From Rhodoferax sp. (lineage in GTDB: Bacteria > Pseudomonadota > Gammaproteobacteria > Burkholderiales > Burkholderiaceae_C): a DNA stretch of 64,000 nt. The notes beneath the pieces are model-generated. The model ran no database searches, was not told where the DNA came from, and saw only the letters and a program-made list of their open reading frames with translations. Position numbers and translations under genes: made by a program. The stretch spans positions 1-64,000 of the forward strand of contig JARWZT010000020.1 of NCBI GenBank assembly GCA_029866205.1. The letters run 5' to 3'. Shown here piece after piece: positions 52,440-63,472 of this stretch. Within the stretch, counting starts at the first letter, position 1. Every line of letters starts with the position of its first letter.

Positions 52440-53162
52440 ATGTTGAGTATCAAAAATCTAGAAGCCGGCTACGGCAAGGTGCAAGTCTTGCACGGTATTT
52501 CCATGGAAGTGCCCAAGGGCAAAGTGGTCACATTGATCGGCTCCAACGGCGCTGGCAAGACCACCACCATGCGCGCCATCTCCGGCATGATTGCCCCCAC
52601 CGCAGGCCAAATTAGCCTGAACGGCACGCGTACCGACGGCATGGAGTCTTACACCATCGCCAAGCTTGGTTTGGCACACTCGCCTGAAGGCCGCCGCGTG
52701 TTTGCCACCATGTCCGTGACCGACAACCTCATCCTGGGCGCGTTTCCGCGCCTGACGGGCAGCCGTCCCAAGGGTGACGTGCAGGGTGATTTGGAACGCG
52801 CCATGGAGCTGTTTCCCCGCCTCAAAGAGCGGCGCAACCAGCTCGCGGGCACGCTGTCGGGCGGCGAGCAGCAGATGCTCGCCATGGCCCGCGCCGTCAT
52901 GCTCAACCCCGAAATCGTTTTGTTGGATGAGCCCTCCATGGGCCTGGCACCGATTTTGGTGGAAGAAGTTTTCCGCATCATCAGCGACCTCAAGTCGCGC
53001 GGCGTGACCATGCTGCTGGTGGAGCAGTTTGCTGCTGCCGCCCTGAAGGTGGCGGATTACGGCTATGTGCTGGAAAACGGCCGCATTTCGGTGCACGGCG
53101 AGGCGTCCAAATTGCAGGATGACCCGGCCGTTAAAGCGGCCTATTTGGGTGGCGGCCACTAA
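52440..53162 (+). CDS. livF: Branched-chain amino acid ABC transporter ATPase LivF
   Basis: 240 residues. LEAGYGKVQVLHGISMEVPKGKVVTLIGSNGAGKTTT includes the Walker A, LGLAHSPEGRRVFATMSVTDNL is the LivF-specific loop, LSGGEQQMLAMARAV the signature and VLLDEPSMGLAPI the Walker B. Last gene of the liv operon, followed by a terminator. Confidence 0.95.
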   Translation: MLSIKNLEAGYGKVQVLHGISMEVPKGKVVTLIGSNGAGKTTTMRAISGMIAPTAGQISLNGTRTDGMESYTIAKLGLAHSPEGRRVFATMSVTDNLILGAFPRLTGSRPKGDVQGDLERAMELFPRLKERRNQLAGTLSGGEQQMLAMARAVMLNPEIVLLDEPSMGLAPILVEEVFRIISDLKSRGVTMLLVEQFAAAALKVADYGYVLENGRISVHGEASKLQDDPAVKAAYLGGGH

Positions 53163-53209
53163 GCTGCGTTAGGAGGGCTACCCGCGAGGCGCGGGGGCCT
53201 GAACCCTGA

Positions 53210-53250
53210 GGGTGTGAAGCGATTGAGCGCGTTTCACGCCCTTCTTTGCT
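53210..53250 (+). terminator. Terminator after livF
   Basis: GGGTGTGAAGCG (53210-53221) pairs with CGTTTCACGCCC (53230-53241), twelve pairs including two wobbles, with an 8-nt loop and a T-rich TTCTTTGCTTTTT tail. Confidence 0.75.
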
Positions 53251-53319
53251 TTTTGGGGTGGAAATAGGCTTTACAGAAGCTTAATCTGCGTGTGCGACCA
53301 TGCAGATCAAGGAAGCTTC

Positions 53320-53778
53320 ATGCCACTATTTCCATTTTCTCCGTCTCTGCTGGGTGCGGTGAGGCCTCAGTTAAGCAGGCTTGCCGTGCGCCGCGCCGGT
53401 GTTGGGCTTGCCCTGGCAGCCTGCGCTGCACTACTGCCCGCGCAGGCCCAGACCGCAGCGGCGCAATTGGCGGCCTATGCCGCGCAGTCTGGCCAAACAC
53501 CCCAGAGTGCGCGCGGCCAGGCTTTTTTCACCAGCAAGCAGGGACACGATTGGGCCTGTGCTTCGTGCCACACCGCCAAGCCCACGGTGGACGGCAAGCA
53601 TGCCAGCACCGGCAAGCCGATCCGTCCCCTGGCCCCAGCCGCCAACCCGGATCGTTTCATGGATGCCGCCAAAACCGAAAAATGGTTTCGCCGCAATTGC
53701 AACGATGTGGTCGGTCGCGAATGCAGCGTCGCTGAAAAGGCCGATGTGCTGGCCTGGCTGATGACGCTCAAACCCTAA
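53320..53778 (+). CDS. shp: SHP-like monoheme cytochrome c (DUF1924), probable oxygen binder
   Basis: 152 residues with a signal peptide (cut near 44). One heme site CASCH, C80-H84. The C-terminal WFRRNCNDVVGRECSVAEKADVLAWL contains N126 followed by C127, with C135 as disulfide partner, 42 residues after the heme His. In sphaeroides heme protein (SHP) an Asn in this position is the releasable distal ligand that lets O2 or NO bind. The following genes encode the diheme cytochrome and cytochrome b known as SHP partners. An alternative upstream ATG (53290) adds ten residues. Physiological role of SHP systems is unsettled. Confidence 0.85.
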   Translation: MPLFPFSPSLLGAVRPQLSRLAVRRAGVGLALAACAALLPAQAQTAAAQLAAYAAQSGQTPQSARGQAFFTSKQGHDWACASCHTAKPTVDGKHASTGKPIRPLAPAANPDRFMDAAKTEKWFRRNCNDVVGRECSVAEKADVLAWLMTLKP

Positions 53779-53795
53779 GTTCCCACCCACGTTCT

Positions 53796-54281
53796 ATGAA
53801 AAACAACATTGCTTCCATGCGCCTGCGCGCTGCCCTATTGACCAGCTGCGCCGCGGTGGGTTTGGCCCGCACTGCCCATGCGGACTTTGGCCGGTCCAAT
53901 CCAGCGCCCTTGCCCTTGTACAAAACCGAGTGCGCCGCCTGTCACATCGCCTACCCGGCGGGGATGTTGCCTGCGCAGTCGTGGCAGCAGCTCATGGCCC
54001 ATCTGCCCAAGCACTTTGGCACCGACGCATCGCTGGACGCCGCCACCACCACACAAATCAGCACCTGGTTGCAGGCCAATGCGGGCACCGGGCGGCGGTT
54101 TAGCGAGGCACCGCCTGACCACCGCATCAGCAAGTCGGCGTGGTTTGTGCGACAGCACGATGAAGTCAGTGCTGCTGTATTCAAGCGTGCCTCGGTGGGT
54201 GGAGCCGCCAACTGCGGTGCCTGCCATGGCCATGCGGCAGATGGCAACTTCAACGAGCATGACGTTCGCATCCCCAAATAA
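53796..54281 (+). CDS. dhc: Diheme cytochrome c (DHC)
   Basis: 161 residues with a signal peptide (cut after THAHAD-type site near 29). Two heme motifs: CAACH at 46-50 and CGACH at 140-144. Matches the DHC family that donates electrons to SHP. Gap of 17 bp after the SHP gene and 48 bp before the cytochrome b gene. Periplasmic electron carrier between cytochrome b and SHP, by analogy with Rhodobacter and Shewanella. Confidence 0.9.
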   Translation: MKNNIASMRLRAALLTSCAAVGLARTAHADFGRSNPAPLPLYKTECAACHIAYPAGMLPAQSWQQLMAHLPKHFGTDASLDAATTTQISTWLQANAGTGRRFSEAPPDHRISKSAWFVRQHDEVSAAVFKRASVGGAANCGACHGHAADGNFNEHDVRIPK

Positions 54282-54329
54282 GCGGCTTGCCGCCACAGCA
54301 CCACGCCTCCCCAAAACACGGCCACCTCC

Positions 54330-55004
54330 ATGACCCTCAAGACTGCTACTGATTCCAAAATCCTCGTCTGGGATGCTCCCGTGCGTACCTTCCACTGGCT
54401 GCTGGTACTGAGTTTTACCGGTGCCTACCTGAGCGCCGAGAGCGAAACTTGGCGCCTGTTCCACGTGACTCTGGGTTACACCATGGGCGGTCTGATCGCC
54501 TTCCGGCTGGTGTGGGGCGTGCTGGGAACGCGTTACGCACGCTTTGCCAGCTTTGTGCGCGGGCCGTCAGCGGTGCGCGGCTATGTCAAAGGCCTGATGA
54601 GCGGGCGCCCGACGCATTACATGGGCCACAACCCGGCCGGCGCCGTGGCTATTGTGTTGATGCTGGTAGTGGGCACTGCCATCGTAGGCAGTGGTTATGC
54701 GGTGTACAACGAGTTGGGCGGCGACTGGCTTGGCGAGGTGCACGAGCTCGTGGGCAACGCCATGGTGCTGCTGGTAGCCGTGCACATTGCTGGTGTGGTG
54801 GTGGCCAGCCGCCTGCACCGCGAAAACTTGCCGCGCGCGATGATCACCGGCATCAAGCAAGGCAAGCCTTCCGACGGTATTGCGCGTGCCTGGTGGTCTG
54901 TGGCGCTGGCTTTGTTGCTGGCGGTCGCTGCCTTTTGGTTTGTGCAGTGGCGCGACGCGCCGCAAGGGCTTGAGGAGGCGCAGTCCAGCAGCGCAGCACA
55001 ATAG
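54330..55004 (+). CDS. Cytochrome b561-type membrane protein
   Basis: 224 residues, four core membrane helices plus a C-terminal one (about 188-205). VWDAPVRTFHWLLVLSFTGAY (His22), LFHVTLGYTMGG (His45), GEVHELVGNAMVLLVAVHIAGV (two more His, near 138 and 153) supply bis-His ligands for two hemes b. Family PF01292-like. Third member of the SHP-DHC-cytochrome b cluster; likely draws electrons from quinol. Confidence 0.92.
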   Translation: MTLKTATDSKILVWDAPVRTFHWLLVLSFTGAYLSAESETWRLFHVTLGYTMGGLIAFRLVWGVLGTRYARFASFVRGPSAVRGYVKGLMSGRPTHYMGHNPAGAVAIVLMLVVGTAIVGSGYAVYNELGGDWLGEVHELVGNAMVLLVAVHIAGVVVASRLHRENLPRAMITGIKQGKPSDGIARAWWSVALALLLAVAAFWFVQWRDAPQGLEEAQSSSAAQ

Positions 55005-55040
55005 GGCTTCGGTCGCCGTGGCCGCTTTTGAGGATATTGC

Positions 55041-55286
55041 GTGCCTGCGACCGAAATTACTGTGCAGACCTTGGGCAGCGTTGCCGGGAAAACGCTGTTG
55101 GTGCCCATCGGTACGCCTGGCCACACTTATGCCCACGTGCAAGATTGGCTCACCAAAAAGCGCAAAACCAAAGCCTCCGTCAAAGACGTCAGCAACCAGG
55201 TGCTGGTGAAGGGCATCAAGCAATGGACCGTGTTTGAAGAAAAGCGCGGCAGCGCCACCGTGCGCACGGTGTTCAAGATCACGTAA
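55041..55286 (+). CDS. Hypothetical small protein
   Basis: 81 residues from GTG 55041 with GAGGATA a few bases upstream. Not recognised. Mostly beta-strand-like, basic in the middle (DWLTKKRKTKASVKD), no signal peptide, no cysteine. It follows the cytochrome b gene by 36 bp in the same direction and so may belong to the same transcript, but nothing in the sequence ties it to electron transfer. Confidence 0.5.
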   Translation: MPATEITVQTLGSVAGKTLLVPIGTPGHTYAHVQDWLTKKRKTKASVKDVSNQVLVKGIKQWTVFEEKRGSATVRTVFKIT

Positions 55287-55335
55287 CGCGGTCCACTTTC
55301 AGGCGAAACGGACGAAATTGGCGTTTGTACTAGGT

Positions 55336-56721
55336 CTAACTGCGGCCTAGCAAATGCCGCAGCGCAAAGTCGGCATCCGCCGCCTGTTCGGAAAGCTCGT
55401 GGCGCTTGACCATGGCGTATAGCTCGATAAAACCGGCACCGAATACCTCACCCAGGAGGGGACAGTTTTCAAGTGCGGCCAGTGCGTCCTCCAGGTTTTG
55501 GGGCAGGGGCGCGGTGGGCGCGCTGCTGGTGCCGCGCGCGGGGCTGGGCGCTATGCGTTGCTGCATTCCGACCAGACCGGTGCCCAGCATCAAGGCCAGC
55601 GTCAGGTAAGGGTTGGCGTCGCCACCGGGCAGGCGGTGTTCCAGACGACGCTGGCTGGGGCTGGACTGGGGGATGCGAAAAGCCACTGTGCGGTCGTCGT
55701 GTCCCCAGTCGGCGTTGGCAGGCGACGCGTCGGGGCGGGCGATGCGCAAATAGGAGTGGGCGTAAGGCGCCAGCAGCGCCATGGCACCAGGCGCCGATGC
55801 CTGCCAGCCGCCAATAAAGTGCGCCATGCGCGGGTGCGTACTGTCGTCGTCGGCGATAAAGGCGTTGCGGCCCGCACCATCGCTCAGGCTGGCGTGCCAG
55901 TGCATGCCGGTGCCAGGCTCGTTCAGGTAGGGCTTGGCCATGAACGTGGCCATGCAGCCGTGGCGCCGCGCGATCTCGCGGGTCAGGCGCTTGAAGCGGA
56001 ACACGGCGTCGGCCTGTGCCAGTGGCTCGCCGGGGTTGAAATTCACTTCGTACTGCCCGGTGGCCGACTCATGGCCGTAGCCGGAAATGGGGATGGCCTG
56101 GGTCTCGCAAGCTGCCCACAGGTCGTCAAAAAACGGCACAAAGGTCTGCGCCGTCTCGGCGGACGCCAAATCGTGCGAACTCTCGATGTGCGGCACCGGC
56201 GCCGACATGCCGTGCGCCACCTGCAGGCCGCCTTGGCCGTTGCGCTGGGGGTGCACCAGAAAAAACTCCAGTTCGGGCGCCACCAGCGCCTGGTAGCCCG
56301 CCGCTTGCAGGCGCGCCAGCGTGCTTTGGAGCAGCTGCCGGGGCGAGAGCTCGGCGACGTCATAGTCGGCGTGGCCGTCGGCGGCCGTGAAGCGGGCGTC
56401 CAGATCGCAAATCACGGTGGCCGTCGGCACCCGCGCCAGCGGGCAGCGCACCAGCGTGCGCCAGTCGGGTTGCAGCGCCATGTCCGGAAAGCTGGGCGGG
56501 AAAATGCGTTTGAACACGTCGGGTGGTTCGCCGCCCGTTACCGTGAGGCCCAGCAGCAGCGCGGGCAGCTTGGCACCCAGCGCTTGGACAAAACTCGCCG
56601 TGTCCATCACCTTGCCACGCGCAACGCTGGTCAGGTCGGCAAAAACCACTTCGACCCGGCGAATACCTTGGGCGCTTAACCAGGCGATGGCGTCGCTAGC
56701 GTTGCGGAGGGGTGGGTTCAT
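55336..56721 (-). CDS. Glutamine synthetase family protein (PuuA/gamma-glutamylamine type)
   Basis: 461 residues with the full glutamine synthetase fold. Metal and substrate residues are visible: APELEFFLVHP (near 143), GQYEVNFNPGEPL, GTGMHWHASLSD, HDDRTVAFRIP, RLEHRLPGGDANPYLTLALML. There is no adenylylation-site Tyr region of GlnA, and the N-terminus (RRVEVVFADLTSVARGKVM) resembles gamma-glutamylpolyamine or other gamma-glutamylamide synthetases. The substrate amine is unknown. Overlaps the end of xthA by 4 bp, so translationally coupled to a DNA repair gene. Confidence 0.88.
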   Translation of the reverse strand: MNPPLRNASDAIAWLSAQGIRRVEVVFADLTSVARGKVMDTASFVQALGAKLPALLLGLTVTGGEPPDVFKRIFPPSFPDMALQPDWRTLVRCPLARVPTATVICDLDARFTAADGHADYDVAELSPRQLLQSTLARLQAAGYQALVAPELEFFLVHPQRNGQGGLQVAHGMSAPVPHIESSHDLASAETAQTFVPFFDDLWAACETQAIPISGYGHESATGQYEVNFNPGEPLAQADAVFRFKRLTREIARRHGCMATFMAKPYLNEPGTGMHWHASLSDGAGRNAFIADDDSTHPRMAHFIGGWQASAPGAMALLAPYAHSYLRIARPDASPANADWGHDDRTVAFRIPQSSPSQRRLEHRLPGGDANPYLTLALMLGTGLVGMQQRIAPSPARGTSSAPTAPLPQNLEDALAALENCPLLGEVFGAGFIELYAMVKRHELSEQAADADFALRHLLGRS

Positions 56722-57518
56722 GCCCAGTCGTAGTCAATAGTGATGGGCGCGTGGTCCGAGAACTTTTCGTCCTTGTAAATCGCGTGGCTGCGGGCGCCAG
56801 CGGCCAGGGCCGGGGTGGCCAGGTGGTAGTCCAGGCGCCAGCCCACGTTTTTGGCGTAGGCCTGTCCGCGGTTGCTCCACCAGGTGTAGGCGGCGTCGGT
56901 GGCGCTCGGCTCGAGCTGACGGTAGACGTCCACCAGGCCGGCCTGGGTGAGCAACTGGGTCATCCAAGCGCGCTCTTCCGGCAGAAAACCGGAGTTCTTC
57001 TTGTTGCCCTTGAAGTTTTTCAGGTCGATTTCCTGGTGCGCGATATTGATGTCGCCGCAAAGCACAAATTCGCGCTGGCCTTTGAGCGTAGTGAGGTGCG
57101 GGTACAGCTCGGCCAGAAAGCGGTACTTGGCCTGTTGTCGCTCTTCACCCGACGAGCCGCTCGGGAAATAGGCGCTGATGATCGAGCGTTTGCGCGTGAG
57201 CGTGTCAAAGCGCAACTCCACATAGCGGCCCTCGGCGTCAAACTCGCCCGAGCCATAGCCCACCACCACGTCGCTGGGCGCATGGCGCGTGTACACGCCC
57301 ACGCCCGAATAGCCTTTTTTCTCGGCAAACTGAAAGTAGCCGTTCAGACCGGCCAGGGTCTCGAATTTGCCCGCCACATCGTCCGCCTGGGCTTTGACTT
57401 CTTGCACGCAAATACAATCCGGCTGCAGTTGGGCCAGCCAGGGCTCGAGCCCTTTGCTGGTGGCCGAACGGATGCCGTTGAGGTTGAGGCTGGTTAATTT
57501 GAACAAGGAAATCCCCAT
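56718..57518 (-). CDS. xthA: Exodeoxyribonuclease III
   Basis: AP endonuclease and 3'-5' exonuclease. 266 residues. LTSLNLNGIRSA with the first Asn, CVQEVKAQ (catalytic Glu), YSGVGVYTR, LCGDINIAHQEIDLKN, and SDHAPITIDYDW with the Asp-His pair are all present. The ATG at 57518 shares two bases with the ATG of divergent pyrE (CATG). A TTG at 57506, preceded by GGGG, is an alternative start closer to the conserved KLTSLNLN. Confidence 0.95.
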   Translation of the reverse strand: MGISLFKLTSLNLNGIRSATSKGLEPWLAQLQPDCICVQEVKAQADDVAGKFETLAGLNGYFQFAEKKGYSGVGVYTRHAPSDVVVGYGSGEFDAEGRYVELRFDTLTRKRSIISAYFPSGSSGEERQQAKYRFLAELYPHLTTLKGQREFVLCGDINIAHQEIDLKNFKGNKKNSGFLPEERAWMTQLLTQAGLVDVYRQLEPSATDAAYTWWSNRGQAYAKNVGWRLDYHLATPALAAGARSHAIYKDEKFSDHAPITIDYDWA

Positions 57519-58248
57519 GGTTTATAGTGGCCAAAACACCTCGCATAACGCCAGCGGCGCTGCCGGTGCGAACCCAGGTCTGGCCCAAGAATTTGTGGCA
57601 TTTGCAGTGGCGTGTGGCGTATTGCGCTTTGGTGAATTCACCACCAAAGCCGGCCGTCAAAGCCCGTATTTTTTCAACGCAGGCTTGTTTGACGACGGTG
57701 CCAAACTAGGACGCTTGGCGCAATTTTATGCCCAGCGCCTGCTGGCAAGTGGCATTGAATTTGACATGATTTTTGGCCCCGCCTACAAGGGCATTCCACT
57801 GGGCGCGGCCGTGGCCATTGAGCTGGCACGACTGGGCAAAAACGTGCCCTTTGCGTACAACCGCAAAGAAGCCAAAGACCACGGCGAGGGCGGCAGCCTG
57901 GTGGGCGCAGCGCTCAAAGGCCGGGTGCTGATCGTCGACGACGTGATGAGTGCAGGCACCGCCGCACGTGAGTCGATTGCACTGATCAAGGCCGCAGGTG
58001 CGACGCCCCACGCCGTGGCCATCGCCCTGGATCGCCAGGAAATGGCCACCGAAAAGCAGGCCGATGGCTCCACCCGCGACGTTCCCTACAGCGCCGTGCA
58101 ATACGTGCGCGGCCACGAGGGCTTGCAGGTCTGCGCGATTGCTGAACTCTCGGACTTGCTGGGCTACCTTGGCAGCCAAAGCGGCAACACGATGGGTGAG
58201 CACCTTGCGCGGGTTCAGGCGTACCGGGAGCGCTACGGGGTGCAATAA
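57517..58248 (+). CDS. pyrE: Orotate phosphoribosyltransferase
   Basis: Makes OMP from orotate and PRPP in pyrimidine synthesis. 243 residues; about 25 longer at the N-terminus (SGQNTSHNASGAAGANPG) than the ~213-residue Escherichia coli enzyme. FTTKAGRQSPYFFNAGLF, FDMIFGPAYKGIPLG, FAYNRKEAKDHGEGG and the PRPP loop VLIVDDVMSAGTA are present. AAGGAA lies 7 nt before ATG 57517, supporting this start. Divergent from xthA with overlapping start codons. Confidence 0.96.
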   Translation: MVYSGQNTSHNASGAAGANPGLAQEFVAFAVACGVLRFGEFTTKAGRQSPYFFNAGLFDDGAKLGRLAQFYAQRLLASGIEFDMIFGPAYKGIPLGAAVAIELARLGKNVPFAYNRKEAKDHGEGGSLVGAALKGRVLIVDDVMSAGTAARESIALIKAAGATPHAVAIALDRQEMATEKQADGSTRDVPYSAVQYVRGHEGLQVCAIAELSDLLGYLGSQSGNTMGEHLARVQAYRERYGVQ

Positions 58249-58266
58249 AGTCGCCACGCGGGCGCT

Positions 58267-58887
58267 TCAGACCCCGTAGTACCGATCCGTGCGGTGGTTG
58301 ACGCCAATCACCAGGTTTACCGCCACCGCGCCCAAGAGCGAGAGCAGGGCCTTGTGCGGGTCAGTGGTCGCAAAGGCGGCCAGCAGGATCAACAAGTCCA
58401 CCGCCATTTGGACCTTGCCTGCGCGCCAACCGCGCGTTTTTTGCAGGTAGATGGCCGTGATCGTGACCCCGCCCAAACTGGCGCCGTGGCGAATCAATAT
58501 CAAAATGCCCGTTCCCGCCAGCAGCCCGGCCATGACGGCCGCAAACACCGGGTTGAGGGGGCTAAAACCAATCCAGTGCGGCAGCAGCTCCACATACACC
58601 GACAGCAATGCCACGGCCACAAATGTTTTGAGCGTGAAAGTGCGCCCCAGCCGCCGCCAGCCAAACACATAAAACGGCAGGTTGATGACAAACAACACCG
58701 CTCCCAGCGGGTAGCCGGCCAGGTAATGCACCAAAAACGCCAGGCCTGTCGTGCCCCCGGTGAACAGGCCCGCCTCCCGAAACAGGCAAACGGCCAAGCC
58801 CACAAAAAGACAACCGGTCAACAGACCTTGGGCGTCTTCAGCCAAGGTATGGGGCGTCGGCTCGGGGCCGGAGTGGGTGGCAGTCAA
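58267..58887 (-). CDS. YitT family membrane protein
   Basis: About 206 residues, five to six membrane helices: [63 protein letters not shown], and [28 protein letters not shown] fit the YitT/DUF161 pattern. The C-terminal DUF2179 domain of longer members is absent. No ATG is available; TTG 58887, overlapping the gatB stop (TTGA), is the best start, implying coupling to gatB. Function unknown. Confidence 0.78.
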   Translation of the reverse strand: MTATHSGPEPTPHTLAEDAQGLLTGCLFVGLAVCLFREAGLFTGGTTGLAFLVHYLAGYPLGAVLFVINLPFYVFGWRRLGRTFTLKTFVAVALLSVYVELLPHWIGFSPLNPVFAAVMAGLLAGTGILILIRHGASLGGVTITAIYLQKTRGWRAGKVQMAVDLLILLAAFATTDPHKALLSLLGAVAVNLVIGVNHRTDRYYGV

Positions 58888-60322
58888 GCCAGTTTTTGCT
58901 TCAGCATCTCGTTGACTTGCGCGGGGTTGGCCTTGCCTTTGCTGGCCTTCATCGCCTGGCCGACCAGCGCGTTGAAAGCTTTGGCGTTGCCGGCCTTGAA
59001 CTCTTCGACGTTCTTGGCGTTGGCGGCCAGCACTTCGTCGATGATGGCCTCCAGCGCGCTGCTGTCGTTCATTTGGCGCAAGCCTTTGGCTTCGATGATG
59101 GCGTCCACCTCGCCGCCCTCGGACCACAAGGTGTCAAACACCTGCTTGGCGGCATTGTTGGAAATGGTGCCGTCGGCGATCCTGCCAATCAGAGACGCAA
59201 GTATCGCGCTGCTGACGGGCAGTTGCGCAACCGCCACCTCGCTGCTGTTCTGGCGCCGCGACACCTCACCCATGATCCAATTGCTGGCCAGCTTGGGCTG
59301 ACCGCAGGCCTTGGCCGTGGCTTCAAAATAATCCGCCGTCGCCATGCTTTGCGTCAGCGTGGCCGCGTCATATTCCGGCAGTCCATAGTCCTGCACAAAC
59401 CTAGCGGCCATCACCCAGGGCAGCTCCACCATCTCTGAGCGCACGCGCTCGACCCAGTCGCGGCCGATCACCAGCGGGGGCAGGTCGGGGTCGGGGAAGT
59501 AGCGGTAGTCGGCGGCGTCTTCCTTGGTGCGCATGGCGCGGGTTTCGCCGGTGTCGGGGTTGAACAGTACGGTGGCTTGCTGGATTTCGCGCCCGTCCTC
59601 GATCTCTTCAATTTGCCAGCGCACCTCGTAGTCGATGGCCTGCTGCATGAACTTGAAGCTATTGAGGTTTTTGATCTCGCGCCGCGTGCCCAGCGCTGCG
59701 CCGGGTTTGCGGACCGACACATTGGCGTCGCAGCGGAAACTGCCCTCTTGCATATTGCCATCGCAAATACCAATCCAAGTGACGATTTCGTGCAGCTTTT
59801 TGGCATAGGCCACCGCCTCGTCGCTGCTCCGCATATCGGGCTCGGTCACGATCTCCAAGAGCGGCGTACCGGCGCGGTTCAGGTCAATGCCGCTTTGCCC
59901 GATAAAGTCTTCATGCAGCGACTTGCCAGCGTCTTCTTCCAGGTGCGCACGCACCAGGCGCACGGTCTTTTTCTCATCACCCAGCAAAAAGCTCACCTCA
60001 CCACCCTGCACTACTGGAATCTCAAATTGGCTGATCTGGTAGCCCTTGGGCAGGTCGGGATAAAAGTAGTTCTTGCGCGCAAAAATGCTGCGCTCGGCAA
60101 TGTGCGAGCCCAGCGCCAGGCCGAGCTGGATCGCACGCTCGACCGCACCCAGGTTCATCACGGGCAGCGTGCCGGGCAGCGCCAGATCGACGGCACAAGC
60201 TTGGGTGTTCGGCTCGGCACCAAATGCGGTGGGCGCGCGGCTGAAGATCTTGCTGTGGGTCGAAAGCTGGGCGTGGGTCTCAAAGCCGATCACCACTTCA
60301 TAGCCCTGAACGAGTTTGGCGC

Positions 60323-60326
<4 letters not shown>
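58884..60326 (-). CDS. gatB: Aspartyl/glutamyl-tRNA amidotransferase subunit B
   Basis: Kinase and tRNA-binding subunit of GatCAB, which converts Glu-tRNA(Gln) and/or Asp-tRNA(Asn) to the amides. 480 residues. [36 protein letters not shown], and [19 protein letters not shown] are hallmarks; the C-terminal YqeY-like tail (about 330-480) binds tRNA. Overlaps gatA by 4 bp. Confidence 0.97.
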
Positions 60327-61843
<1,517 letters not shown>

Positions 61844-61846
61844 GTC

Positions 61847-62182
61847 TTACTCAATCACTTTGGGAACCAGAAACAGGCCGCGCTCGACCGCCGGAGCGCT
61901 GCGCTGGTTGGCGTCGCGGTCGTTGGGCTCGCTGGCCACGTCAGGACGCAGGCGCAGGGTGATGCCCTGGGTGTTTGAATCGGAGAGCTTCTGTTGCAAA
62001 TTTTGCATGGCGTCGAGTGGATGGGCCATGGGGACCTTGCCCTCGGTGTCAACGGCGCTGATCTGCGCAACGATGTCAAAAAACGCATTGATCTGGCCGA
62101 GCATGCGCGCGCTTTCGTCGGCTTGCAGTTCGAGCCGGGCCAAATTGGCGATGCGGGCGATGTCTGTGGGGGTGAGGGACAT
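61847..62182 (-). CDS. gatC: Aspartyl/glutamyl-tRNA amidotransferase subunit C
   Basis: Small subunit wrapping GatA and GatB. 111 residues, starting [18 protein letters not shown] with [22 protein letters not shown] and a C-terminal [15 protein letters not shown], all typical. First gene of gatCAB, divergent from mreB. Confidence 0.95.
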   Translation of the reverse strand: MSLTPTDIARIANLARLELQADESARMLGQINAFFDIVAQISAVDTEGKVPMAHPLDAMQNLQQKLSDSNTQGITLRLRPDVASEPNDRDANQRSAPAVERGLFLVPKVIE

Positions 62183-63457
<1,275 letters not shown>

Positions 63458-63472
63458 ACCCCCACCATAGCG

